64,000 nt of DNA from Chitinophaga pinensis (lineage in GTDB: Bacteria; Bacteroidota; Bacteroidia; Flavobacteriales_D; Crocinitomicaceae), in NCBI GenBank assembly GCA_945863605.1, contig CAMAZP010000011.1:22857-86856 (forward strand), read 5' to 3'. This document shows, piece after piece, positions 17,151-26,776 of the stretch. A program made the translations under genes and the position numbers. The stretch's first letter is position 1. The number at the start of each line of letters is the position of its first letter. A model generated the notes under the pieces. That model made no database searches. It worked only from the letters and a program-made list of their open reading frames with translations, and had not been told where the DNA came from.

Positions 17151-18047
17151 TTGATAAGTTCGTTTCAAAAACATTTACCGATTGTTTTTTTATTTTTCGC
17201 TTCGTTTTCGAGTGCGCAAATGATTTATAATTTGGAGGGTAATGCCTTCACTGACTTGCCTTATTTTGATGTAAATTTTATTCGTATCAATAAAATAAAA
17301 TCGGTCAGTGGAAATTATTCCATTAAAAAAGATGGCGATATGATTCGCAACACCAACGATATTTTTGAATACAAATTTGATAGTTTGGGTTATTTGATTT
17401 CGACTTTTGAAACGAAAACAGTTGACACCAAAACGGATACGTTAATGAATTTTTACGAGTACACAAGCGCTGGTAAAATCAGTATGCATCGCAAAAGTGA
17501 ATACGGTGGAATCAGTTCATTTCATTATAGATACGATTCTTTAAACCGTTTAATTTACGTGGAAAATAGGAGGGATGTACTTGGCGATTCGGGCAAAGTG
17601 CTTCAATCATTTTTGATTAACAACGAATCAATGCGCTATTTCCCACTAGAAAATGGTTGGAAAAAAGTGATTTACAACAATTATAATTTACCGTATTTAG
17701 AAGAAACTGAAAAACGTAATCCGGACGGTTATTTAATTGAAACCACGCAACGCATGCGCATGGCTTCTTCTGAATATAAAAAAGTGTATGCCTACAACGA
17801 AAAAGGTTTACTTTCAAGAGTTTCGATGTACCACAGTGAGTTGGTAGCACCTTATGAAGAATGGGTTTTTAAATACGATTCGTTTGGAAATGTGATTGAA
17901 AAACACACCTACAAAAACGAAACATTCACCAAAGATCTTCAAATTATTTACGACACGAAAACACAATTGCTAGGTTCAACGATTCAAAAAGAATCCAATT
18001 CAAATTTTATGTGGATTTTGCGATTTCAGGGGTATAGGTTTTATTAA
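17151..18047 (+). CDS. secreted protein with YD-like repeats, unknown function
   Basis: 298 residues. It starts at a TTG one base after the glyS stop; the N-terminus (HLPIVFLFFASFSSAQ) is a signal peptide and no in-frame ATG gives one. The mature part has repeated short motifs of the form [YK]YDSxGxLIxxxE: EYKFDSLGYLISTFE, RYDSLNRLIYVEN, AYNEKGLLSRVSMYH and KYDSFGNVIEKHTY. These resemble the YD/RHS repeats that form beta-hairpins. No toxin or RHS core is present. The tight coupling to glyS is probably a shared transcript without functional meaning. Family unknown to me. Confidence 0.7.
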   Translation: MISSFQKHLPIVFLFFASFSSAQMIYNLEGNAFTDLPYFDVNFIRINKIKSVSGNYSIKKDGDMIRNTNDIFEYKFDSLGYLISTFETKTVDTKTDTLMNFYEYTSAGKISMHRKSEYGGISSFHYRYDSLNRLIYVENRRDVLGDSGKVLQSFLINNESMRYFPLENGWKKVIYNNYNLPYLEETEKRNPDGYLIETTQRMRMASSEYKKVYAYNEKGLLSRVSMYHSELVAPYEEWVFKYDSFGNVIEKHTYKNETFTKDLQIIYDTKTQLLGSTIQKESNSNFMWILRFQGYRFY

Positions 18048-18229
18048 ATTAAATTTTTCAGAAATCAAAAAACATTAATAACAAATTCATAAATTAAAGT
18101 AAACATAAGTCATAAAAATTATTTAAACATCAAAAACACTATATTTAATACAAAAATTATTGATTTAAAACTTTTTATTCGGAATTTTGGCATGAAAATC
18201 GCTTTTTGTGATCAACTTAATTATTTTTT

Positions 18230-21200
18230 ATGAAAAATTACTACATTACTATCGTTATTTGCCTCTCTTTTTTTCAGCTTCAAGCTCAAAAAGTAGATTA
18301 CGACAATACCTCCAAATGGTTCTTGGGTTTCAACATCGGTGGAACTTGGAACACGACGGACGTTAAAAATCAAACTTCAACAGGTTGGGGATTGGTGCTT
18401 GGAAAATCATATAATTATAACTACGGAAGCATTATCAGTTTTGATTTGCGAGGGCGTTATTTACGCGGAATGTGGTATGGACAAGATAATGATACTACTT
18501 CATTGTTGAATTACACAGGAACGGCTTTGCAGGAATACAAAGACCAATATGGTTTTACAGTTAATAATTTTCAGTCAGATGTGCATCATGTAGCGCTTGA
18601 ATTAGCTTTACACTTAAATTCTTTGAGAGAACGTTCAGGTTGGGACCCTTATATTTTTGGAGGACTTGGTATAACCTTCAAACAAACGTATGGCGATTTA
18701 TTAGATCAAAATAATAACTCTACTTTGTATGATTATAGTTCTATGTTGGCAAACGGTCCACTTCAATCTCAACTATCTTCTGCTTTAGATAAAATTTATG
18801 ATTCTCCGCTAGATGGAAGTACGAATGAATATCAAGCGTATTTTATGCCAAGCCTTGGTTTTGGGTTAGGTTACCAAATTGGAAAACGTGTTTCTTTAGG
18901 TTTAGAACACAAAACAACTTTCACGCGTGGAGATGATTTCGATGGTTTTGTGTCAACAACTCCAAGATTAAAAAATGATTTGTACCACTACACATCTCTT
19001 TACCTTAATTTCAGATTTAGAACAAGAGGAAATGGTAACACAACTTCACCAACTGATGGAACAAACAGCACTGGAAATATTAATAATTTCAATACTAATT
19101 GTCCTCTTCCAGTAATTACTTTCAATTCACAAAACAATCAAGTAGTAAATTTTGCGCAATATCGTTTAGATGCATCTGTAACTGAATTGCAAAACGCACA
19201 AAACGTTACGATTTACAATAACTTGAATCAAGTTGTACCTTCTAATTACAACACGCTAACAAAAAGAGTTACTGCGGATTTGGTTTTAGTTGAAGGTGTA
19301 AATACAATCACTATTAAAGCGCAAAACAATTGTGGGACAGATACAAAAACGTTCACAATTACTTACAATCCTTGTGTATCTGCAAAAATCACTTTCACTA
19401 ATCCAGTTCAAGGAACAACTGTAAGAAATACAAATTTCACTGTAAATGCAATCATTACAAATGTTGAAAACGCTGCTGGAATTAAATTCTTTGAGAATAA
19501 CTTTCAAGTGAATGGATTTAGTTTCGACCCAGTATCAGGATTATTAACAAGCAATGTTACACTTTTTCCAGGTTTGAACAACTTTAAAATTGAAGCAACA
19601 AATTTATGTGGAACAATCACAAGTACAGCAAGTGTAACATTTGATAATTGCGTTTCACCAACAGTGCAATTGATTAACCCAAGCGCAACTGGAACAACAA
19701 CGAATTCAGCCGTAACAACCATTCAAGCATTGTTAAAAAATGTTCTTTCGAATCAATCTGTAAGTGTTTCTCAAAATGGAATTGCTGTAACGAATTTCAC
19801 GTTGAATAATGGAAAATTGGTTTTCCCAACAACATTGGCAAATGGGGTCAATACCTTTGTTATTGCAGCTAGTTCATCCTGTGGAAATACATCAGAAACA
19901 TTTACAATTAACTATCAAAACTGTGCAGCTCCGGTTGTGACTTTGAATAATCCAACAAATAATTCAACTGTAAATGCTGCTTCTTTGGTTTTCAAATCAA
20001 AAATTGACAATATCGCAGCGAAACAAAATGTTTCTTTGAAATTAAATGGAATTGATATTACTAATTTTACTTTCAATACAGTAACGAAACTAGTTCAATC
20101 TACTTTACAATTGCAACCTGGAATGAATGTCATTTCTATTGGTGCGATTAATAATTGCGGTAGCGATATCGAAACAATTTATGTAAACTATGACAATTGT
20201 GTTGCTCCAAATGTATTGATTGCAAACACAAACACTACAGTTACTAATGCGGCATTTGTTTTAAATGCAACCATTCAAAATATGGTAGATGCGCAAGGGC
20301 TTCTATTAACACAAAATGGAAATCTAGTTAATTTCAATTACTTCAATTCGCAATTAACTAGCGCTCTAACTTTAGTTCCAGGAAACAACACCTTTGTTTT
20401 AACAGCTACAAAATCTTGTGGAACATCAACAAAAACGTTGGTAATCAATTATAATAATTGCATTGCTCCAAACGTCTTTATTTTGAATCCAACAGCAAGT
20501 GGATCAGTTGTGAATGCGAGCACTTTAGCTTTCAAAGCATCTGTAACGAATATTACTAATGCACAGCAAATCGTTTTAAAACAAAACAACCAAGTTATTC
20601 CATTCAATTACAATAATGGTTTAATCGAGACGAATGCAACGCTATCAAATGGAGTAAATAATTTCCAAATTACAGTAACAAATGCTTGTGGTACAGATAC
20701 TAAAACCACTGCTATCAGCTTTGTGAATTGTACACCACCTGCGATTTCTATTTTGAACCCAGTGATGAACAACACTACAATAAATTTTGCGCAGTTCCAA
20801 TTCAAAGCAGCAATTTCAGGTTCAACAAACGCGCAAGCAGTAGGTTTGAAAGTTAATGGGCAAGATGTGACGTTTAATTTATCAAATGCAAGTTTAACAG
20901 CAAACTTAAATTTGATTCCAGGGGTAAATTCAATAATAGTTTCAGCGTCAAATTCATGTGGAACTGTAATTGAGACTTCATCAATAACTTATGATAATTG
21001 TGTTCCACCAACTATTCAGTTAACCGGAATTCAAAACACAACTCAAACAGTTACTAATCCAAATTTTCCTTTAGCAGCAGTTGTGGCAGGAATTAATTTA
21101 CCATCAAATATTTCGTTTACACAAAATGGTTTGGGTAAAACTTTCAATTTTGCTAACTCAAATTTCTCTGCAAATCTTCAGTTAGTAGAAGGTTTGAATA

Positions 21201-23677
21201 CAATTACTTTAACAGCAACAAATTCATGTGGTGTTGCGATTAAAACGTTGAACATTACGTTAAATACATGTGTTCCACCAGCAGTAAGTTTTGCAAATCC
21301 AGCAAACGCGGGGACAACTATTGCCAATGCTGCTTATGTTTTCAAAGCGAATATTCAAAATATTGCTAACACACAAGGTATTGTTTTGAAACAAAACGGC
21401 GCAACAATATCAAATTACAGTTTTGTAAATGGACAAATCACAGCGAATGTAACCTTACAGGCTGGGTTAAATACCTTTACAATTGTGGCTACTAACGCTT
21501 GTGGAGTTGCAACAGAAACTACTTCAATAACATTTAACAATTGTATTCCACCGACAGTGAGCTTTACGAATCCTAACATCTCAGGAATTTCAGTAAATCG
21601 CCCATCATTTAATCTGACAGCAGCTATCCAAAATGTAAATCAATCCGGAATAGTTTTAACTCAGAATGGAACTTCAATTACCAATTTTGCATTTTCAAAT
21701 GGTCAATTGGGTCATGTGGTTCAATTACAAGACGGTTTAAATACATTTATTATTACTGCAACAAATGCTTGTGGATCAGCAACACAAACGATTACTGTAA
21801 ATTACAGTAGTTGTGTTACACCGGTTGTTGCGATTTCAAATCCATCAAATGTTGCTGCACCTGTTATTTCAAGTGCATACAATTTCACAGCTAACGTTCA
21901 AAACATTACTAATCCACAGGGAATTTCTTTGAAATTAAATGGGAATACTATTTCAAATTTTGCATTCAATAATGGGAACGTTCAGGCAAATGTAACTTTA
22001 ACGGCAGGATTGAATACGTTTGTTTTAACTGCAACGAACACTTGTGGAACTGTAACTGAGACTAGAACTATAATATTTAATAATTGTGTTTCACCAACTG
22101 CTGTAATCAATATACCAAGTGCAAATGGAACTACAGTTAGTTCAAGTTCTTTCAATTTCTCTGCTAGTGTTCAAAACATTTCTAATTCACAAGAAATATC
22201 ATTGAAATTAAACGGAAACACTATTTCAAACTTTACATTCAATAATGGAAACGTTCAAGCTGGTGTAACTTTACTAGAAGGGTTAAATACATTTGTTTTA
22301 ACAGCGACAAATGCATGTGGAACAATAACTGAGTCACGAACTGCAATTTTCGCATGCCAACTTCCAACAATTGTATTCAATCCTACAATTTCAAGGGTTA
22401 ATGATTTAACTTATTTATTTTCAGCAACAATTGCAAATGTATCAAGTCAACAAGGTATTAATTTGACTTTAAATAATAATCCTGTAACGGATTATTCCTA
22501 TCAAAATGGAGTAATTCAGACAACTTTAACTTTGCAAAATGGAGCAAATACAATTAGAGTTACAGCGACAAATGCTTGTGGTACTGCAACAAGAGATACA
22601 GTTATCAACTTTGGGACATGTGATGCACCTGTAATTAACAATACAACAACTCCACCATCAGGTAGCACAACACAGAATACAAGTTTGAATGTTAGTGCTG
22701 TTATACAGAATTATACACAACAGACATCTGTTTTAGTTAAGGTTAATGGAAACACTGTAACTGCTTATTCTAATATTAATGGAACAATTACTGGAATACT
22801 TCCTTTGCAGAATGGTACGACCACTATCGAAATTACTGCAACTAATGCATGTGGTACAGATTCAGATGTTTATACTGTCACAAAATGTAAACCAACATCC
22901 ATTTCATTAATTAATCCTTCATCAAGAAATACAACAGTTAACTCGCCAAATCTTGTTATTCAATTTAATTTATTTAATGCAGATAATCAAACAAACGTAA
23001 ATATTACTCAAAACGGCAGTCCCAATAATAATTTCACTATGAATGGTCAATTAGTTGCTGGAAATGTTCAACTTATTCCAGGTATTAATACATTCCAAAT
23101 TAATGTATCCAATGCTTGTAATCAATTAACTGAGACGATAATAGTCAATTATTTAACCGATAACTCAACTAATCCTTCACCTCCATTTGATTTAAATCCA
23201 AACCGAGTTGGTGGTAATGATACGGTTCCTTCTACACCACCTACACCTTCTGTTCCTTCCAATCAAAATAATGGTGGTGGAGGAAATAATCCCGGTCAAC
23301 AACCAAATAGAGGAATGGGAAGTAGCACAATCATACAAAACAAAGAAGGAGGGAAGATAAATGGAAGTGGAAAAACACCTACTAATACAGGAACTGTTGT
23401 AAGTCCGCCAAGCAAAACTTCAACATCACCAAATACAACGGGTACACCTGTAACCACAAAACCCAAAACAGAAATAAAACCAGCATCACCAAGTCCTACA
23501 ACGACTCCAACTCAAACGACACCAAAGCCAAAAGTAGAAACGAAAGTGATTCCTACTGATCCTAAAGAAACAAAAAAAGAGGAAGGAAAGGAAAACAAAA
23601 AAGAAGGCGTAGGACAAGAATCTAGTCCAAAACCTAAAGTTGAAACTAAACCACAAATTAAAGGAGGAGGCAGATAG
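18230..23677 (+). CDS. giant envelope protein: N-terminal beta-barrel, 15 Ig-like repeats, Pro/Thr/Lys tail
   Basis: 1815 residues. Signal peptide about 1-19 (ends FFQLQA). Residues about 25-265 look like an outer-membrane beta-barrel: alternating strands such as KWFLGFNIGGTWN, SIISFDLRGRYLRGMWYG, SLGFGLGYQIGKRVSLGLEH and YTSLYLNFRFRTRG. From Cys291 to about 1643 there are 15 tandem repeats of about 90 residues, each with a Cys near the start (NNCVxPxVxxxNP), an LxxNG turn, a GLNTFxIxATN strand and CGT near the end. Residues 1644-1815 are low-complexity Pro/Thr/Ser then Lys/Glu rich. No T9SS sorting domain is evident. The layout recalls OmpA-like barrels with a periplasmic extension, or intimin/invasin with surface Ig repeats; the sequence does not decide which side the repeats face. 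Likely a structural or adhesive envelope protein. A terminator overlaps its stop codon. Confidence 0.85.
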   Translation: MKNYYITIVICLSFFQLQAQKVDYDNTSKWFLGFNIGGTWNTTDVKNQTSTGWGLVLGKSYNYNYGSIISFDLRGRYLRGMWYGQDNDTTSLLNYTGTALQEYKDQYGFTVNNFQSDVHHVALELALHLNSLRERSGWDPYIFGGLGITFKQTYGDLLDQNNNSTLYDYSSMLANGPLQSQLSSALDKIYDSPLDGSTNEYQAYFMPSLGFGLGYQIGKRVSLGLEHKTTFTRGDDFDGFVSTTPRLKNDLYHYTSLYLNFRFRTRGNGNTTSPTDGTNSTGNINNFNTNCPLPVITFNSQNNQVVNFAQYRLDASVTELQNAQNVTIYNNLNQVVPSNYNTLTKRVTADLVLVEGVNTITIKAQNNCGTDTKTFTITYNPCVSAKITFTNPVQGTTVRNTNFTVNAIITNVENAAGIKFFENNFQVNGFSFDPVSGLLTSNVTLFPGLNNFKIEATNLCGTITSTASVTFDNCVSPTVQLINPSATGTTTNSAVTTIQALLKNVLSNQSVSVSQNGIAVTNFTLNNGKLVFPTTLANGVNTFVIAASSSCGNTSETFTINYQNCAAPVVTLNNPTNNSTVNAASLVFKSKIDNIAAKQNVSLKLNGIDITNFTFNTVTKLVQSTLQLQPGMNVISIGAINNCGSDIETIYVNYDNCVAPNVLIANTNTTVTNAAFVLNATIQNMVDAQGLLLTQNGNLVNFNYFNSQLTSALTLVPGNNTFVLTATKSCGTSTKTLVINYNNCIAPNVFILNPTASGSVVNASTLAFKASVTNITNAQQIVLKQNNQVIPFNYNNGLIETNATLSNGVNNFQITVTNACGTDTKTTAISFVNCTPPAISILNPVMNNTTINFAQFQFKAAISGSTNAQAVGLKVNGQDVTFNLSNASLTANLNLIPGVNSIIVSASNSCGTVIETSSITYDNCVPPTIQLTGIQNTTQTVTNPNFPLAAVVAGINLPSNISFTQNGLGKTFNFANSNFSANLQLVEGLNTITLTATNSCGVAIKTLNITLNTCVPPAVSFANPANAGTTIANAAYVFKANIQNIANTQGIVLKQNGATISNYSFVNGQITANVTLQAGLNTFTIVATNACGVATETTSITFNNCIPPTVSFTNPNISGISVNRPSFNLTAAIQNVNQSGIVLTQNGTSITNFAFSNGQLGHVVQLQDGLNTFIITATNACGSATQTITVNYSSCVTPVVAISNPSNVAAPVISSAYNFTANVQNITNPQGISLKLNGNTISNFAFNNGNVQANVTLTAGLNTFVLTATNTCGTVTETRTIIFNNCVSPTAVINIPSANGTTVSSSSFNFSASVQNISNSQEISLKLNGNTISNFTFNNGNVQAGVTLLEGLNTFVLTATNACGTITESRTAIFACQLPTIVFNPTISRVNDLTYLFSATIANVSSQQGINLTLNNNPVTDYSYQNGVIQTTLTLQNGANTIRVTATNACGTATRDTVINFGTCDAPVINNTTTPPSGSTTQNTSLNVSAVIQNYTQQTSVLVKVNGNTVTAYSNINGTITGILPLQNGTTTIEITATNACGTDSDVYTVTKCKPTSISLINPSSRNTTVNSPNLVIQFNLFNADNQTNVNITQNGSPNNNFTMNGQLVAGNVQLIPGINTFQINVSNACNQLTETIIVNYLTDNSTNPSPPFDLNPNRVGGNDTVPSTPPTPSVPSNQNNGGGGNNPGQQPNRGMGSSTIIQNKEGGKINGSGKTPTNTGTVVSPPSKTSTSPNTTGTPVTTKPKTEIKPASPSPTTTPTQTTPKPKVETKVIPTDPKETKKEEGKENKKEGVGQESSPKPKVETKPQIKGGGR
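19100..23158 (+). repeat. 15 tandem coding repeats of about 270 bp
   Basis: In-frame tandem units encoding about 90 residues each, with two conserved cysteines per unit. Units 11 and 12 are the closest pair: their central segments ISLKLNGNTISNFAFNNG and ISLKLNGNTISNFTFNNG differ at one residue, while DNA differences are mostly at third positions. The other units are strongly diverged, so the array is mostly old with one recent duplication or conversion. Confidence 0.9.
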
Positions 23678-23689
23678 CCTCCTTTTTTC
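23665..23689 (+). terminator. terminator overlapping a stop codon
   Basis: Stem AGGAGGC (23665-23671) with GCCTCCT (23677-23683), loop AGATA, then a T run. The TAG stop (23675-23677) spans loop and stem, so the hairpin includes the last codons of the giant repeat gene. Confidence 0.8.
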
Positions 23690-23750
23690 GTTTGAAATAG
23701 TGATAATTATACATTTCTTTCTATCTTCGCACACTTAAATTTTTTGAGAA

Positions 23751-25982
23751 ATGGCATTAATTGGAAAAATACGTTCAAAATCAGGTTTATTAGTGGGGGT
23801 TATAGGCCTTGCATTATTATCATTTATCTTGTCAGATTATAAAAACATGTTTGGTTTCAGCGAAGGTGCTTATGGAATAGGAACTGTTTTTGGTGAAAAA
23901 GTAGATGCTAACATTTATTCAGCTACAAGTCAACGTGTTCAAGATCAAGAAAGAGCACAGGCAGAACAAGGTCAAAAACCTTTTGGCGAACAAGAAATGG
24001 AAGCAGCAAGTGACAAAGCTTGGAATTTCATGGTGGATTCAACTATCCTAGCTAAAGAATATGCGCAACTTGGAATCAGTGTTTCTGAAAGAGAGTTCAA
24101 TGCATATTTGATGGCAACAGATGGATTTAATGTATTGCAAGATTTAGCTCAGTTTTTTACTGACTCATTGACAAATACAATTACTGATGCATCAACAATT
24201 GCTGGTCGTACTAAACTTCAAAACACTATCAATCAGTTAAAAACAAGTAAAGAACCACAAGCTAAACAGCAATGGGATAATACAAAACAATATTACACTG
24301 ATAGAAGAAAACAAGAGAAGTATTTTGCTTTATTGAACCAAGGTGTTTATGTAACTAAATTAGAAGCAGAACAAGAGTATTATGGTCAAAAAGAAATGAA
24401 AAGTATTGCTTTCGTTTTAAGAAGATACACAGAAATCAGCGATGAAGATGTGAAAGTAAGTGATGCCGAATTGGAAAAATATTACGAAGAGCATAAAGAA
24501 GACAGCAAATACAGAGTAAGAACAGATGCTAGAGAAGTGAAAATGTTTGATGTTATAATTGCTCCTTCAAGAAAAGATTCAGTAATTTTTAATAAAGAAT
24601 TATCTAAGTTAAAAGCTGAATTTATAAACTCTACTAATGATTCAATATTTGTATTAAAAAATAGCGAGAACAAAAACTTCTTTGGAGATAAACGTGCAAC
24701 AGCCGTTCCAGAGGGACATCCAAAAGCTGAACGTTTTCAAACTTACCCTAGAGATTACGATACAATTTTTAAATTAGCTTCAGTAGGTCAAGTTGTTGGT
24801 CCATACATTAACAAAGAAAATGTAATTATTTCAAAAGTAATCGGATTTACACCTTCAAGCTTGAAAGCTCGTCATCTTTTAATTTCAACCAATGGTTCGA
24901 AAGATGAGAAAGTAATTGCAATGAAAAGAAAAACAGCAGATAGTTTATTGAAAGTTATTAATAAAGATAATTTTGCTGAATTGGTAGCAAAACACACAGA
25001 AGATCCTGGATCAAAAACGACGGGTGGATTATATGAAGATTTTTTAGAAGGAGAAATGGTAGCTGAGTTTGGAGGTTTCTGTGCTACTGCGCCAATTGGT
25101 AAAATTGGAATTGTTAAAACGGACTTTGGATTCCACATTATTGAGGTGATGGATAGAGGAACATCTAAATTTCCGTTAATAGTATCTGTTTCTAAAATCT
25201 TTAAAGCATCTGAAGAGACAATTGCAAACAAAGAAAGTGAAGTAAATAATATACTTTATAAATTAGATAGTAAAATTTCAAAAGCAAAAGATAATACTAC
25301 TAAAGTCGCTTTATTTGATACAATCGTAAGAAAAGCAAATTATTTCGCAAGACCTTTATCATTGGAAGATAATAACCCACGAGTGTATGGATTTACAACC
25401 ACACTTGCCGCTGATAAAATTTTAGAACTTGCATATTCTGATAATGTTGAAGTTGGTTCCTTGACTTCTTACCCAATTAAGGATAAAGAAAAATATGTAA
25501 TTGCAATGGTTACTTCTATTAAAGAAAAAGGAACCCCTAAGTTCGAAGATATAAAATCTCAAATGGAGCGCGATTTAATCGAAGATAAAAAAGCGAAACG
25601 TTTTATGAATCAAATGGCGAAAGGTAAAAAACTTGAAGCAATTGCAAGAAGCGCAAATACTACAGTAATGAATGCTGAAGTAACTTTCAGCAACCCTCAA
25701 ATTATGGGCGCAGGTTATGAACCAGAAATTATTGGAACACTTTTCTCTGCTGCTATTAAAGATGGTAACAGGACTTTACCTTTAAAAGGTAAAACAGGAG
25801 TATATGTTATAAAAGTTATCAAAACCACAAAAGCACCAACTGCAGCTAATTACAAAATCGAAAAAGATCAAATGTTAGCGAATTTGAAAAATAGTATGCA
25901 AGGACAAATTATGGGTGGCTTAAGAAAGGCAGCTGATGTAGTTGACAACAGAAAATTAAACAACTTAAGAATTAGATTATAA
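23751..25982 (+). CDS. membrane-anchored periplasmic peptidyl-prolyl isomerase (PpiD/SurA-like)
   Basis: 743 residues. A single N-terminal membrane anchor (about 10-28: SGLLVGVIGLALLSFILSD) is followed by a SurA-like chaperone region and a parvulin rotamase domain at about 370-470 (KARHLLIS ... FAELVAKHTEDPGSKTTGGLYEDF ... FGFHIIEVMDR, the usual parvulin signatures). A second, degenerate parvulin-like repeat may lie further C-terminal. By family it helps fold outer-membrane and secreted proteins in the periplasm, which fits a neighbourhood of large exported proteins. A near-consensus -7 box TATCTTCG lies at 23722-23729. The following cyclo-ligase gene starts 22 bp downstream. Confidence 0.92.
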   Translation: MALIGKIRSKSGLLVGVIGLALLSFILSDYKNMFGFSEGAYGIGTVFGEKVDANIYSATSQRVQDQERAQAEQGQKPFGEQEMEAASDKAWNFMVDSTILAKEYAQLGISVSEREFNAYLMATDGFNVLQDLAQFFTDSLTNTITDASTIAGRTKLQNTINQLKTSKEPQAKQQWDNTKQYYTDRRKQEKYFALLNQGVYVTKLEAEQEYYGQKEMKSIAFVLRRYTEISDEDVKVSDAELEKYYEEHKEDSKYRVRTDAREVKMFDVIIAPSRKDSVIFNKELSKLKAEFINSTNDSIFVLKNSENKNFFGDKRATAVPEGHPKAERFQTYPRDYDTIFKLASVGQVVGPYINKENVIISKVIGFTPSSLKARHLLISTNGSKDEKVIAMKRKTADSLLKVINKDNFAELVAKHTEDPGSKTTGGLYEDFLEGEMVAEFGGFCATAPIGKIGIVKTDFGFHIIEVMDRGTSKFPLIVSVSKIFKASEETIANKESEVNNILYKLDSKISKAKDNTTKVALFDTIVRKANYFARPLSLEDNNPRVYGFTTTLAADKILELAYSDNVEVGSLTSYPIKDKEKYVIAMVTSIKEKGTPKFEDIKSQMERDLIEDKKAKRFMNQMAKGKKLEAIARSANTTVMNAEVTFSNPQIMGAGYEPEIIGTLFSAAIKDGNRTLPLKGKTGVYVIKVIKTTKAPTAANYKIEKDQMLANLKNSMQGQIMGGLRKAADVVDNRKLNNLRIRL

Positions 25983-26004
25983 CACCCTTCATTGTAGAAT
26001 TACA

Positions 26005-26574
26005 ATGTTAAAATCAGAAATTAGAGCCCTTTTTAAAGAAAAACGAAAAGGGCTTTCATTTTTAGAATTAAAACGTAAGTCACAACAGATTACGAATTCA
26101 ATACTCAATCAATTCGATTTTAAGAATAAAGAAGTGAGTATTTTTCTACCAATTGAAAAACAAAAAGAATTTGATTCATATTCGCTTTTGGAGAAGTTGA
26201 CTCTACAAGGTGGTAAAGCAATAATTTCTAAATCAAACTTTGAAGATTGTAGTCTCACTTTATATCGATACGAAAACGTTTCTCAATTAGAAGTAAATGC
26301 TTTTGGCATTCCTGAACCTAAATACGGAGAAATCGTTTCTGATGCAATTTTAAACATTGTTTTTGTACCACTTCTAGCTGTAGATAAAAAGGGGAACAGA
26401 GTTGGTTATGGAAAAGGATTCTATGACAAACTTCTAGCAAAATGTTCGCCTAAATGTCTGTTCATTGGAATTAGTTTATTTGATGAATTTGTTGAAATTG
26501 ATGACTTAAATCAATTTGATATACCATTACACTACTGTTTTACCCCCAACCTTTTTTATGAATTCCGACAATAA
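26005..26574 (+). CDS. 5-formyltetrahydrofolate cyclo-ligase
   Basis: Converts 5-formyl-THF to 5,10-methenyl-THF with ATP. The 189-residue product has the family length. N-terminal basic ALFKEKRKGLSFLEL and the substrate/ATP region FVPLLAVDKKGNRVGYGKGFYDKLLAKCSPKCLFIGIS, with its signature GxGxGFYDK, are clear. Cytosolic. Probably cotranscribed with the upstream PpiD-like gene; a 52-codon membrane-peptide gene overlaps its 3' end by 17 bp in another frame. Confidence 0.93.
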   Translation: MLKSEIRALFKEKRKGLSFLELKRKSQQITNSILNQFDFKNKEVSIFLPIEKQKEFDSYSLLEKLTLQGGKAIISKSNFEDCSLTLYRYENVSQLEVNAFGIPEPKYGEIVSDAILNIVFVPLLAVDKKGNRVGYGKGFYDKLLAKCSPKCLFIGISLFDEFVEIDDLNQFDIPLHYCFTPNLFYEFRQ

Positions 26575-26716
26575 AAACCAAGGCCGCTATCATTTATTAG
26601 CGATTTTTCTGATTCCAATAAATTTAATTACATTATTTCTTTTTGAATCAATTGGCTTGAAAATAGGAATACCTATTTTAAGTAGCTCGATAGCTTATTT
26701 ACTGCTGAAGAAATAG
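26558..26716 (+). CDS. 52-residue membrane peptide
   Basis: Short frame starting at the ATG at 26558, overlapping the end of the cyclo-ligase gene by 17 bp. The product has a polar N-terminus (NSDNKNQGRYH) and two hydrophobic stretches (LLAIFLIPINLITLFLF and IGIPILSSSIAYLLL) separated by ESIGLK, ending KK: a plausible two-helix membrane hairpin. The positive C-terminus and clean two-TM pattern are unlikely by chance, but there is no homologue I recognise. It could also be a chance frame. Confidence 0.55.
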   Translation: MNSDNKNQGRYHLLAIFLIPINLITLFLFESIGLKIGIPILSSSIAYLLLKK

Positions 26717-26718
26717 CT

Positions 26719-26746
26719 AATCTAATTTACTTTCAAAAATTAGATT
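26719..26746. terminator. AT-only hairpin between convergent genes
   Basis: AATCTAATTT (26719-26728) and AAATTAGATT (26737-26746) form a 10-bp stem with an 8-nt loop between the convergent 52-codon frame and the exonuclease gene. Low GC and no clear T tract make termination uncertain. Confidence 0.35.
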
Positions 26747-26776
26747 TGTAAAAAATCGGAATTATAATAGAAAGTT

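Noticed and set aside
19100..23158. CRISPR array or satellite DNA
   Set aside because: Units are about 270 bp, in frame, diverged and encode Ig-like domains; there is no spacer pattern.
24872..25231. Minus-strand 119-codon open frame
   Set aside because: Antisense to the parvulin domain of the PpiD-like gene, whose motifs are intact.
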